From assembly GCF_001700315.1 (NCBI RefSeq), contig NZ_MASJ01000039.1, positions 1 through 64,000 of the forward strand: 64,000 nucleotides of DNA. The letters run 5' to 3'. The notes under the pieces are model-generated. The model did no database searches and was not told where the DNA came from. It saw nothing but the letters and a program-made list of their open reading frames with translations. A program made the translations under genes and the position numbers. Position 1 is the stretch's first letter; the number at the start of each line of letters is the position of its first letter. Origin of the DNA: Caryophanon tenue (GTDB taxonomy: Bacteria > Bacillota > Bacilli > Bacillales_A > Planococcaceae). Of the stretch, positions 27,556 through 36,900 are shown piece by piece.

Positions 27556-27852
27556 TTATTCAACGTTACCTTCCCATGCCAACATACCGCCATCCATATT
27601 TGTTACATCGAAACCATGTGCCGCTAAAAATTGCGTAGCTTGGCCACTGCGACCACCTGAACGACAAATCATAATATACGGTGTCTGTTTATCTAATTCA
27701 TGCATACGGAACTCTAATAAACCAAGCGGAATATGTGTAATGCCTGGAATATGACCTGCTGCTACCTCATCGACTTCACGTACATCAATTAAATGCAATG
27801 TTTCTCCTGCTTGTAATTTTTGTTGTAATTGTTCAGTTGTAATTGTTTTCAT
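27556..27852 (-). CDS. Single-domain rhodanese (sulfurtransferase)
   Basis: This 98-aa protein is one rhodanese domain with the LIDVREVDE entry motif and the persulfide-carrying Cys63 in the loop CRSGGRS. It is a cytoplasmic carrier or donor of sulfane sulfur. It starts 5 nt after the stop of the membrane-anchored rhodanese and so is cotranscribed with it from the CsoR/CstR-type promoter near 28420-28445. This context points to persulfide or thiosulfate handling together with the CoA-disulfide reductase. Confidence 0.88.
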   Translation of the reverse strand: MKTITTEQLQQKLQAGETLHLIDVREVDEVAAGHIPGITHIPLGLLEFRMHELDKQTPYIMICRSGGRSGQATQFLAAHGFDVTNMDGGMLAWEGNVE

Positions 27853-27857
27853 CAGTT

Positions 27858-28208
27858 TTAACTTCCTTCATATGCGCTCATGCCACCACGAACGTTTGTA
27901 ATATTTGTATAGCCTAGTTTTTTTAACTTGCCACATGCTTGCTTGGAGCGCATACCACTTTGGCAAATAACAACAATTTCTTTATCGTTCGGTAACTTCG
28001 AAAAATCCGAACCAAGAGGCATATTTTTAAATTGCTGTAAACCACGTGCTCGGTATTCTCCTGCTGTACGTACATCAATAAATACTTTGTCTTTATCATT
28101 GATGATTGTTTTTAATTCCTCTGTTGAAATCGTTTTAATACCTTTTGTCGGTATCATACGCCAAATTAAAAATGCAATTAATAAACCAATCAAAATCCAC
28201 GTTTCCAT
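27858..28208 (-). CDS. Membrane-anchored rhodanese
   Basis: This 116-aa protein has an N-terminal transmembrane helix (about 3-18, ILIGLLIAFLIW) followed by a rhodanese domain with FIDVRTAGEY and the active Cys82 in CQSGMRS. It resembles YqhL/YibN-type proteins. TAGGTGA precedes the ATG. It is first in a two-gene unit with the soluble rhodanese. The anchor suggests sulfane-sulfur handling at the membrane. Confidence 0.87.
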   Translation of the reverse strand: METWILIGLLIAFLIWRMIPTKGIKTISTEELKTIINDKDKVFIDVRTAGEYRARGLQQFKNMPLGSDFSKLPNDKEIVVICQSGMRSKQACGKLKKLGYTNITNVRGGMSAYEGS

Positions 28209-28209
28209 C

Positions 28210-28416
28210 TGTCACCTACATCATGAAGAGACTTCATGCCTTTCTTTTTTACCTATCAGGGTATTATTTTCTCTAAAAATAAAAGCTTAGCGACTTTTTA
28301 ACAGTAAGTCCACCGCCTCATTCATCAAATTATGTTGCATTGATGCATTCACAGTGACTTTCGCCTCGTATTGCACGCTTTCAACTTGTTTAACTCCTCT
28401 TTAACATGCTAACCCC
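28210..28416 (-). other. Leader region with a possible decayed small ORF
   Basis: Downstream of the 28417-28445 promoter a GAGGAG site precedes a TTG start whose frame closes after 11 codons. One base out of phase an open stretch reads VQYEAKVTVNASMQHNLMNE and then VDLLLKSR before a stop at about 28291. This looks like a small gene with a single-base deletion near its start, but I do not recognise it. It may simply be leader sequence. Confidence 0.3.
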
Positions 28417-28445
28417 ATACTACTACCCCTATAGGTATATGTCAA
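28417..28445 (-). promoter_or_regulatory. Sigma-A promoter with CsoR/CstR-like operator (rhodanese operon)
   Basis: On the minus strand TTGACA (28440-28445), a 17-nt spacer and TAGTAT (28417-28422) form a strong promoter. The spacer contains the inverted repeat ATACCTATAGGGGTAG (28423-28438), matching the element upstream of the CoA-disulfide reductase. Operators of this shape are typical of the copper or persulfide sensors CsoR and CstR. No such regulator gene is in the window. Confidence 0.7.
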
Positions 28446-28458
28446 TTATTTTTCTCGC

Positions 28459-28500
28459 AAAAAGACGTGCCCGAAAGTAATTTCCAGACACGTCTTTTTA
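28459..28500 (-). terminator. Terminator of the CoA-disulfide reductase gene
   Basis: AAAAAGACGTG and CACGTCTTTTT form the stem with a long loop, about 105 nt after the reductase stop. The intervening 28501-28604 shows no gene. Confidence 0.75.
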
Positions 28501-28604
28501 TTTCATCATTACAATAATTTCTTTACAAGTTGTTGCAAGTGTTCCTTACCAATTCATTCTATTTCTTCAGCTTGTACATTTTAAATAACCGTTATTGCCA
28601 TCGA

Positions 28605-30296
28605 TTATTTAAAATTGTATTGCGTCATAATCGGCTCACGCTGTTGTGCTTGATCTTGATAATATTCGTATAAGCAAATCCCTAAAAATGAACCTGATAC
28701 ATTCGCCACATTCGTATAGCCGTTATGATTTAACGCCATCACCGCATTGTAACTACGTTGCGCTGAACGACATGATACATAAACCGGTACATCTTTTGGC
28801 ACTTCTGCCATCCGCTCACGCAACTCGCCTAACGGAATATTCACCGCCCCTTTTAACGCACCTTGAGCAAATTCAGCACGTTCACGTACATCAAGTATAT
28901 ATGCGCCTTGCTCGACTAAACTACGTACTTCATGCACGCGTACTTGCTTAAAGCGTCCTGCCATTAAGTTTGTCGCAACAAGTGCTGCGATATTCACAAC
29001 GTCTTTTGCTGTTGAGAACATTGGTGAATACGATAATTCAAGCTCTTTTAAATCCTCAATCGTACCGTTCATCGTAATGAGTGTTGCGATAACATCAATA
29101 CGTTTATCGGCATTACCTTTTCCAATCGCTTGTGCCCCTAATACACGTCCAGTCGGCACTTCATATATTAATTTAAAGTGTAGTGGATTACTTGATGGCA
29201 TTAAGCCGACTTTATCCGGTGCAATGACATACACCGCTTCCACTTGTAAGCCAAGTTGCTGCGCTGTACGTTCATTTAAGCCCGTCGCTGCCGCTGCGTA
29301 ATCAAACACTTGAATACTTGATGAACCAATAACCCCTTTATTCGTTACAGGGATACCATACATATGGTCCGCTACTGCGCGCGCTTGTCGTTGCGCAGGC
29401 CCAGCTAACGCCAGACGTACTTTTTTATGCATTAAGCGGTGATACACTTCAATCGCATCGCCGACCGCATAAATATTCGGGTCATTTGTTTGATAGTTTT
29501 GGTTGACGTGAATCGCACCTGTTTCTCCAATTGTTAAGCCTGCTTTTTCAGCAAGCATCGTTTCCGGACGCACGCCAATCGCTAATACGACAATATCCGC
29601 GTTAATTTCCGTACCTGAGTTTAGCCCGATTGTTGTCGGTGTAATGTTTGCTAAACCATCTCCAACAATTAGATCAACACCTTTATCAACCATTTCCTTA
29701 TGCAAAATTTGTACCATATCTTCATCAAACGGTGTCAAAATTTGTGGCGCAAACTCAACAAGTGCAACATTACGACCAGCTAAACGTAAATTTTCTGCTA
29801 CTTCGATACCGATAAAGCCACCGCCAATAACCGCAATATTTTGTGCGTCACGCTCTACAATGGCTGTATGCAAACGCTCAATATCGACAACATTTCGCAC
29901 CGTAAATACATGCGGTAAATCCGTCCCCGGCAAATTCGGCACAATCGGACTTGCACCTGGTGACAACACAAGCTTATCGTATGATTCTGTTGTCACCTCA
30001 CCTGTTTGTGTATGCTGAACAGTTACCGTTTTTTCCTCACGATTAATCGCAATGACTTCACTATTTACACGCGCATCAATATTATGCTTCACTTCGAACG
30101 ATTCCGGTGTCATCATTAATAACTTTTTACTGTCTGCTACGACGCCACTTAAATAAAATGGTAATGAACAGTTTGAGAATGATACATGCGGCCCTCTCTC
30201 AAACATTACAATTTGTGCTTGCTCATCTAAACGACGAATACGTGCAGCAGCAGATGCGCCACCTGCTACGCCACCAATAACAACGACTTTTTTCAT
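28605..30296 (-). CDS. cdr: CoA-disulfide reductase with C-terminal rhodanese domain
   Basis: This 563-aa FAD/NAD(P)H pyridine-nucleotide disulfide oxidoreductase has the dinucleotide motif GGVAGGASAAA, the single redox Cys43 in FSNCSLPFYLSG, a second dinucleotide site IGGGFIGIEVAENL and the FAD motif YAVGDA. A rhodanese domain (about 455-545) follows, with Cys509 in CRSAQRS. It corresponds to the CoADR-RHD isoform known from Bacillus, which reduces CoA disulfide or CoA persulfide. GAGGAGG precedes the ATG. A promoter with a CsoR/CstR-like operator lies about 40 nt upstream, so it likely responds to sulfide/persulfide stress together with the two rhodaneses. Confidence 0.92.
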   Translation of the reverse strand: MKKVVVIGGVAGGASAAARIRRLDEQAQIVMFERGPHVSFSNCSLPFYLSGVVADSKKLLMMTPESFEVKHNIDARVNSEVIAINREEKTVTVQHTQTGEVTTESYDKLVLSPGASPIVPNLPGTDLPHVFTVRNVVDIERLHTAIVERDAQNIAVIGGGFIGIEVAENLRLAGRNVALVEFAPQILTPFDEDMVQILHKEMVDKGVDLIVGDGLANITPTTIGLNSGTEINADIVVLAIGVRPETMLAEKAGLTIGETGAIHVNQNYQTNDPNIYAVGDAIEVYHRLMHKKVRLALAGPAQRQARAVADHMYGIPVTNKGVIGSSSIQVFDYAAAATGLNERTAQQLGLQVEAVYVIAPDKVGLMPSSNPLHFKLIYEVPTGRVLGAQAIGKGNADKRIDVIATLITMNGTIEDLKELELSYSPMFSTAKDVVNIAALVATNLMAGRFKQVRVHEVRSLVEQGAYILDVRERAEFAQGALKGAVNIPLGELRERMAEVPKDVPVYVSCRSAQRSYNAVMALNHNGYTNVANVSGSFLGICLYEYYQDQAQQREPIMTQYNFK

Positions 30297-30336
30297 CTTA
30301 AAAAGCCTCCTCTTTTAATTAACAATATTCACTTCA

Positions 30337-30365
30337 ATATTATACCCCTGAAGGTATGTGGTCAA
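30337..30365 (-). promoter_or_regulatory. Sigma-A promoter with CsoR/CstR-like operator (cdr)
   Basis: On the minus strand TTGACC (30360-30365), a 17-nt spacer and TAATAT (30337-30342). The operator ATACCTTCAGGGGTAT (30342-30357) fills the spacer and touches the -10. Position and sequence match the rhodanese promoter almost exactly. Confidence 0.75.
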
Positions 30366-30372
30366 CTGAATT

Positions 30373-30792
30373 TTATTGAAAACACGATACTTCCTCACCT
30401 GGAGCGACTAATTCTACTTTTATACGATCTGGGCCTTCAAAATAAACAGCATAATGATGCGGTCCACCAGCAAATGGATGGCGCTCTTTATATAAAATCG
30501 ATACGCCCTTTTCTTGTAAAGCCTTTGTTAATTCATCGACATGTGCGCGCGATTCTGCATGAAATGCCAAATGGTTCATCCCGACACGACTTCGATGATA
30601 CGGAATCTGTAAAAATCGCTCCTCTACTTGTACAAACACAATATACGTATTCTCTAGCTTCCAACTACACCCTTGCGTCCACTGTTGATACTGTTCATAG
30701 CCTAGTGACTCTAAAAGCCAGCCCCAAAATCGTGTCGAACGCTCTACATTCGACACATAAAGTTCGATATGATGAATCAACCCTCGTGTCAT
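30373..30792 (-). CDS. VOC-family protein (glyoxalase/fosfomycin-resistance fold)
   Basis: This is a single VOC domain of 139 aa: IHHIELYVSNVERSTRFW at the start, GMNHLAFHAESRAHVDEL in the middle and HYAVYFEGPDRIKVELVAP at the end, giving the usual His/His/Glu metal ligands. The start is ATG 30792 because AAAGGGGAGA precedes it; an upstream in-frame ATG lacks a site. It ends only just upstream of the cdr promoter on the same strand. The function is not assignable beyond the fold. Confidence 0.8.
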   Translation of the reverse strand: MTRGLIHHIELYVSNVERSTRFWGWLLESLGYEQYQQWTQGCSWKLENTYIVFVQVEERFLQIPYHRSRVGMNHLAFHAESRAHVDELTKALQEKGVSILYKERHPFAGGPHHYAVYFEGPDRIKVELVAPGEEVSCFQ

Positions 30793-30861
30793 ATAATCTC
30801 CCCTTTTCATTTTCAGTATACATAAATCAGATATTATGCGCAGAATGCCTATCTACATCAT

Positions 30862-30894
30862 AAAAAACCTTCCCCACAATAAGCGGGAAAGGTT
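30862..30894 (-). terminator. Terminator of the 211-aa membrane protein gene
   Basis: On the minus strand ACCTTTCCCGC pairs with GTGGGGAAGGT and T6 follows. Confidence 0.85.
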
Positions 30895-30900
30895 GCTTAG

Positions 30901-31536
30901 TTAAAATGTAAATTTCTCAATAACCGGCTCATACGTTTCAAACGCATCTGCTGGAATTAAGCTACGTTGGAATACTGTTAATTGTTGTGCAGCTGCTTCA
31001 AATGCGCGGTCCACAATTTCGTATACATCAATATTTACTGTTGCAAGACCATGTTCAGCTTTTAATGCTTCACCTAATTGTTGCATTGCCGCGTCATCTA
31101 CTGGCGCGTTCACTGTTTCTAGTAACACACGAATGTTTGCTGTATCACCATCAAATGTTGTAACAGAAAGGCCACCTTCAATAGCGGCTTCAACATCATC
31201 ATTGACAGCCATCTCTTTATTTACTTGTTCATAATCGATGTCCATTTTATAATCTTTTGCGATAAATTCGTAAATATAACCTGTTTCATCAGCTTGTACT
31301 GTTCCTTGGAAATCACCTGATAATGGACGTTTATTTAAATTTGACCATGTAATTGTAAATGGTTCGCCGTACTGCTGTTCTAAATCTGCTGTTACAACCT
31401 CTTTTGTATCATCCATTTGCCATTTTGCAATGAAAATAGCCGCCGCCATTAAAATAATTGAAACGACCATACCAATCGCGAAAACACGGCTACCTTTAGA
31501 GGATAATTTTTTTGGGTTTGCTTTTACTTGCCCCAT
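30901..31536 (-). CDS. Membrane-anchored protein of unknown function (211 aa)
   Basis: A short positively charged N-terminus (KANPKKLSSKGSR) precedes one transmembrane helix (about 18-40). An acidic, Asp/Glu-rich extracytoplasmic domain of about 165 residues follows, with no cysteine. I recognise no family. The sequence EPFTITWSNLNKRPLSGDFQ suggests a small alpha/beta domain. AAGGTAGG precedes the ATG. It is probably monocistronic. Confidence 0.7.
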   Translation of the reverse strand: MGQVKANPKKLSSKGSRVFAIGMVVSIILMAAAIFIAKWQMDDTKEVVTADLEQQYGEPFTITWSNLNKRPLSGDFQGTVQADETGYIYEFIAKDYKMDIDYEQVNKEMAVNDDVEAAIEGGLSVTTFDGDTANIRVLLETVNAPVDDAAMQQLGEALKAEHGLATVNIDVYEIVDRAFEAAAQQLTVFQRSLIPADAFETYEPVIEKFTF

Positions 31537-31724
31537 GCTTCTTGCCTACCTTCTTCGTTATATTTCATTATGATCCCATAATAGTTCGTTCTCAATTATA
31601 GCTCACTCTGTTAGAGCGTTCAAATGGACGCGCTCATTAAATTGTGACAGCTTTACGTCTGAAAGGTTTTGTTCTCATAATTGTTGGAAGTTCGGTACAA
31701 TAGACATAAGTTGAGGTGATGGAA

Positions 31725-31814
31725 ATGATAATGGCGTTAGCGACAGCAGCAACCGTTTTACTTGCACTCTTACCAATTATTTTTCTTGTATTATTAGGTC
31801 GAAAAAAAACGTAG
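31725..31814 (+). CDS. 29-aa single-helix membrane peptide
   Basis: GAGGTGATGGAA precedes an ATG that opens 29 codons ending in TAG. The peptide is almost entirely one hydrophobic helix (MIMALATAATVLLALLPIIF...) closed by a basic GRKKT end. A strong terminator overlaps the stop codon and a TACAAT-like -10 lies at about 31696. Ribosome site, topology and terminator together argue for a real small gene; its function is unknown. Confidence 0.6.
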   Translation: MIMALATAATVLLALLPIIFLVLLGRKKT

Positions 31815-31842
31815 CGGATGCTTGCGCCCGTTACGTTTTTTT
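31803..31842. terminator. Bidirectional terminator
   Basis: AAAAAACGTAGCGG pairs with CCGTTACGTTTTTT. It serves the 29-aa peptide gene on the plus strand and the luciferase-like gene on the minus strand. Confidence 0.85.
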
Positions 31843-31845
31843 GCC

Positions 31846-32895
31846 TTATAATAATGCTTCCCAGCGGTCTATTTCTTTTCGAACAATTGGGGCAACTTTT
31901 GTACCCAACAATTCAATCGATTTCATAACATCTTCATGTGGCATTGAGCCAACCGGTGTATGCAACATGAAACGTGTAATGCCTACTTCTTTGCGCAGTA
32001 AAATAATCTTTTCTGCGACGGTTTCAACATCGCCAACATATAAAGCGCCGTCAATACTTCTTGCAAAATCAAACGTTTCATGCGTATATTCGCCCCAACC
32101 GCGCTCCTTGCCAATCCCATTCATCGAGCGTTGTAGGGGTGGGAAAAACTTTTCAATCGCTTCTTCCGTTGTATCGGCAATAAAACCGTGTGAGTGTGAC
32201 GCCACCTGCAATGTATTTAAATCATGCCCTGCCTGCGCCGCTGCTTCATAATAAAGTTCAACCATGCGCGCAAAATACAACGGGCTTCCCCCGATAATGG
32301 CTAACGTTAATGGTAAGCCTAATTGTCCAGCACGAATAGCCGATTGCGGTGTACCGCCACTTGCAATCCATACTGGAATTTTTTCCTGTACCGGACGTGG
32401 GTAAATGCCACGCCCCTCAATAGATGGACGGAATTTCCCTTGAGAATGGACAATTTCATGGTCACGAATATTGAGTAATAGGTCTAATTTTTCGTTAAAG
32501 AGCGCATCATAATCTTGTAAATCGTAACCAAACAACGGGAATGACTCGATAAATGAACCACGCCCTGCCATGATTTCTGCACGACCATTACTTAATCCGT
32601 CAAGCGTCGCAAACTCCTCGTAAACGCGTACTGGGTCATCTGATGACAGTACCGTTACTGCACTCGTTAAACGAATGTGTTTCGTTTGCATCGCAGCAGC
32701 TGCAAGGACAACAGCTGGTGCTGAAGCCGCATAATCTTTTCGGTGATGCTCACCAACACCGTACACATCGAGCCCCACTGCATCGGCAAGTTTAATTTCT
32801 TCAACAATTTCTCGTAAACGCTCCGCATGCGTTGGCAAATACCCCGTACCAATATGCGGCGTCGTTTCAGCAAATGTCGTTAATCCAATTTCCAT
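31846..32895 (-). CDS. LLM-class flavin-dependent oxidoreductase (luciferase-like)
   Basis: This 349-aa bacterial-luciferase-like monooxygenase starts EIGLTTFAETTPHIGTG and carries the family features GVGEHHRKDY (substrate/flavin pocket), RVYEEFATLDGLSNGRAEIMAGRG and PVWIASGGTPQSA. Such enzymes oxidise diverse substrates with FMNH2 or F420. I chose ATG 32895, which has AAGGAGG 9 nt upstream, over the TTG at 32916. It is monocistronic. The substrate is unknown. Confidence 0.88.
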   Translation of the reverse strand: MEIGLTTFAETTPHIGTGYLPTHAERLREIVEEIKLADAVGLDVYGVGEHHRKDYAASAPAVVLAAAAMQTKHIRLTSAVTVLSSDDPVRVYEEFATLDGLSNGRAEIMAGRGSFIESFPLFGYDLQDYDALFNEKLDLLLNIRDHEIVHSQGKFRPSIEGRGIYPRPVQEKIPVWIASGGTPQSAIRAGQLGLPLTLAIIGGSPLYFARMVELYYEAAAQAGHDLNTLQVASHSHGFIADTTEEAIEKFFPPLQRSMNGIGKERGWGEYTHETFDFARSIDGALYVGDVETVAEKIILLRKEVGITRFMLHTPVGSMPHEDVMKSIELLGTKVAPIVRKEIDRWEALL

Positions 32896-33020
32896 CCTAA
32901 AAAACCTCCTTGTCAACGATTAGCATGAATATATCACGAATTCGAGATAATTTCAAATAATGTCATCGGATATGAATGATACAAAACAAGATAAAGTGGC
33001 ACGAGAAATATCGACATTTC

Positions 33021-33404
33021 TCATACTACTTCCTCGCTTATTTCCATTGCAGGTGAACAACAACCTGCAATGGAAGCATCCTCTAAATCTTCTGCCGATG
33101 ACGATGAACGCACCGCAACTGATAGTGCCTCATCTCCTGTTTCATACTTTAGCTGATGATACGCAGCTATTATTTCTTCTGCCATATTTATTGGCAGTGG
33201 CGCAGCTAAAAATGCTTCTAAAAAGCCCGCATCTTGCCAATCAAATTGGTAGGTTGTCATGAATTCTACTAATGTTTGTGCCTTAATCACAAAACCTGTT
33301 GGAATTTGAACTCCCTGTTCATACAGATGTGATAAATGCAATGCTTTCGAGCCAATCTCCATTGGCTGTTCTGTATGTGCTTGTTGTAAAGAAATTGTAA
33401 ACAC
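33021..33404 (-). pseudogene. Truncated PEP-synthase/rifampicin-phosphotransferase-like ATP-binding fragment
   Basis: From a GTG start at 33404 (GGAAGGAG 6-7 nt ahead) the frame reads EIGSKALHLSHLYEQGVQIPTG, IKAQTLVEF and VAVRSSSSAEDLEDASIAG, the opening of a PPDK-N ATP-grasp domain. After ASIAG, where the family continues with Gln, the frame runs a dozen unrelated residues and stops. About 125 residues of an expected 300 to 870 remain. A 13-bp inverted repeat sits exactly at the break. It is non-functional as an enzyme. Confidence 0.75.
33042..33075. repeat. 13-bp perfect inverted repeat at a gene breakpoint
   Basis: TTCCATTGCAGGT (33042-33054) and ACCTGCAATGGAA (33063-33075) with an 8-nt spacer. 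One arm is genuine coding sequence (Ala-Ser-Ile-Ala-Gly); the other is its inverted copy. No T run, so a recombination scar is likelier than a terminator. Confidence 0.6.
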
Positions 33405-33841
33405 GACATTAACTCCTTCCAAAAACATCAACTTAAACTAAAAAATGGTATATAATTTCCTCATTAAATCTCAATTTGTTAAACTTTGCAAATACAATTT
33501 GTTAAATAATTATTAAAATTATCCTATTAGATTGCTTTAATTTGTTATTTATGAAAGTAATTATATCTATTAATAAATATTTTTGTTTAAATATTATTTT
33601 TTTAATTTTCCATGTTAATAACAGATAGTAAGACCTATTTATTGATAAAAAATACGAAAAAGCATATGTAGCGGAGTTTAACTGTGCAAGAAATGTGGCA
33701 TTCAGTCATTCTCTTCATTTCGAAAAGCACAGGACCGAGCAACAGAAAATTTCTTTGGCAAGGCAGATGTGACAAATATCGTGTTTGCCTTAAGCCGTGC
33801 CTGCGAAACGCGTCCGCTATGTAGAGTAGCGCCTAAAGCAG
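33405..33841. other. Gene-poor stretch with a decayed coding remnant
   Basis: 33405-33660 is very AT-rich with no gene. From about 33678 to 33868 one plus-strand frame stays open without a start or ribosome site, reading CKKCGIQSFSSFRKAQDRAT, ENFFGKADVTNIVFALSRAC and ETRPLCRVAPKAEK before running into the hairpin repeat. I do not recognise it. Its last part is the same module that flanks repeat copies 2 and 4. Confidence 0.35.
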
Positions 33842-33899
33842 AAAAAATATCCTTCAGCAGTTATCGTTGCTGAAGGATATTTCTTTTTGTCCCAATCTT
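33808..33899. repeat. Dispersed hairpin repeat, copy 3, with extended flank
   Basis: ATATCCTTCAGCA and TGCTGAAGGATAT form the stem (33848-33881). The left flank has ACGCGTCCGCTATG and GTAGCGCCTAAAGCA; the right flank ends TTTTTGTCCCAATC. It lies just after the stop of the 33913-37104 gene and is its only visible terminator. Confidence 0.85.
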
Positions 33900-33912
33900 A
33901 ATCTTTTTTTCT

Positions 33913-36900
33913 TCACTTCACTTGCTCAAATGCTTCTTTCACAATATAGTACGACTGTTTTAGACGTTCTTTACTTGGTGGGATATCCCACTTTTCCCAC
34001 GTATATGGGGCAAGTGCTGGAATTGTACCATTTGACGCAGCCGGCATAGCTTCAGCAACATCACCTTGTTCATCTAATAACACGACACCGGTATAAATCT
34101 CATCCACTTGTACAGCCGCTTCTCGCCCGTTTGTATAAAAGTCGCCCATAAATTCACGTTGCCCAGGGTCACGTGCTTGAAACATTTGCCATGGAATACG
34201 CAGTTCGATCGTATCGTCATGCCATGAATAGTCGACCATTGAATTATAGTCTTCATGTTCGGGGTTGCCATTTCCTTTTGTTAACGCACCCGTTTCGTAT
34301 TGACTAAACGGTAAGAGCTCTCCAGTGGCTGGTACTGTTAATTGCTTATTTAATACAAAGTCAATCGTTGTAAAATCGCCACTATCTTTCGTTGGATTCG
34401 GCATTTTGTTCGGAATCATCGGTGGCTTCACTTCCACTGCATATAAATAGTTATAAAAGTCATAATACGTATCCATCGTAATACGAGACTGCCCTGTATT
34501 TGTCATTTCGACAACAAATTCTAACGGGTTTGTAAATACCGTATTTGGAATGGACGTTGCTGTCGTATTGCCTTGCCCTGGTACGGTGTCAAAGACAATG
34601 CGTGCCTGCCCATTTTTCAAGATATCGCTTTGAAGCTTGACGTACATATATGCTTCATCATGGGTAATGCGCATTTGCGATTGCTCGGATTCGTAAAGTG
34701 GTTCAATGTTTTCCCAATCGCTCGTATCGTCGTCCACTTTAATTTTCATTGTTTCAAACGCAAGTAAGCCGAAATGCTGCTCACTCGTTTGTTGGTTAGA
34801 CCAATACGGTCGACGCTCAGGATGGTCATAATCCATCGTGTTCCATGTACGTTTAAACCATTCATCTTGCCATGTAAATACAAGGCCACCTAAATAGTCC
34901 TCTGCCATAATGTCTTCAAATAAGCTCACTAAATACTTCCCTTGGTCTTCTTCCGACACGCCACCTTGGTCCCAACCATACACATTACGGTGCGTTTTCC
35001 CACGAGACGATGGGATACCAAACTCGGCAATTAATACCGGCATCGTTGGGTGTACACTGCGTAACTCATGTAAATAGCCCGCATAGCTATTTTTATTACC
35101 ACGATGGTCTACATAATTTAATAAGTTTTCATCATAGTTTAAAAAGTCTGGATAGTACGGATACACATGATAAGAAGCAAATTGTCCCGTTATTTGTGCA
35201 TCCCCCTTTAAAAAGATTTTATTCGGGTCTACACCGACTAAATCTTCCGTTTGAGGGTTCGGCTCATACGGATGGTCTAAAATATCGGTTGTTACCCAGT
35301 TTGTAAAGCTAATCGGACGAATCCAATGATAATGTTCCGCTTCATAGGTTAAAATATAATCCATTTGTGCTGCAAGCCAATGCTCGAATGGTGCAGCGCC
35401 TTTTGTTTCAGTATATGTTCCTGTATATTCACCGATATTGGCATGCTTCTCATTCGTACCGACAACCATATCTTGGAACCATTCAATACCAATAATCCAG
35501 CCCAAAATATATTCAGAAACATCCGCATCATACATCCCTGATGCATGACCGACACGTGTTGGTACATACGCATTGCCATGAATTACATCCACAATCGTAC
35601 GCATTTCTTCTTGGAATCCTTCTAGTGGCTCTGTTGAGAAGGCGTCGAGAGACTCAACAAGTTGTTCCTCGTTAATCCATACACCGTGCATAATGAGTAA
35701 CGGCTCTTCTGCTTGTTCATTAAATGATTTTAACGCATTATAAAATCCAGTTGGCTGCAATGTATATACACGAACGGTATTACTGTTCATCTCCGCAATT
35801 TGCTCGAACCAACGATAGTATTCTTCTTCGGTAATCGCTGCTTCTCCAGGGAAGTAGCCAGGTTTCCCCATCCCTAGGTTCACACCTTTAATCGGAATGG
35901 CTTGCCATGAACCATCTGCATGCTGTACTTCAAATGCGTTGCCAGCAATGCGCGCATTATGATGTAAGTCTTGCGGCACAGCAACTTCTTCCACTTCTTT
36001 TGCTTCAAAGTCCTCTAAAATCTTTGAAACAAGTGGCACATATGTCGTCCAGTAAAAGGCATCATCTGCAAAGTATTGCATAAATTTATACAATGTTGGC
36101 GTACCAATAAACTGATAAAAGGCAGGAACCGTTTGAATATCATTATAGTCTCCTGCAAAATAATACGACGTTGCATATTGGCGGTCTTTCCCAATAATTG
36201 CGGCAAATTGTTGTGGGACACCATGCTGTTCAAGCAATTGTTCCCCTTTTTCCGTTAATGACCAATCGTACGTTGCATACGTTGTGGCACTCGGATACGC
36301 ACTTACAATATCGAACCAATAATTATAGTTCGCACTATCCGTTAAGCCGAATTGCTCTTTTCCTGCCTCGGTAAACTGTAGCGCAATGCCCGCTTCATCG
36401 ACATGCTCATCTAATTCTAAAACAAATAGCTCCTCAGTAAAATCATTGACGATGACGAAGCCACCACCTTCATATGTCCACGTATCACCATATTCACTCA
36501 CAATCCATTGTGGAATTTCTTTGTTTTTGTCAAAGTCTAACTCATCAAAATAACGGCCAACCCAGCCGTCCCAATTGACGCCCATAAACTCCATCATTTC
36601 ACTACGCACGTCACCAAATGTCGGCGAGGCAAATGAATTGTACTCCGCTAACAATAGGCTTTTTTCTTCCATACTTAAACGGCTAATCATACTTTGCCAT
36701 TCTTCTAGCGCTAAACCACCGTACACTTTTTCTGAACGTTCACCTAAACGCTCAGTGTCATCCTTTTGTAAATCATCTTCAAAAACACCGTACGTATCCG
36801 CTACATAAATGACATCATAATCGCTATAATCTGTCGGCAAATCACGTACCGTAATAGCGTCACCAGCTTCATTCGGCACAGCGCCGAAATAATGGCGTGC

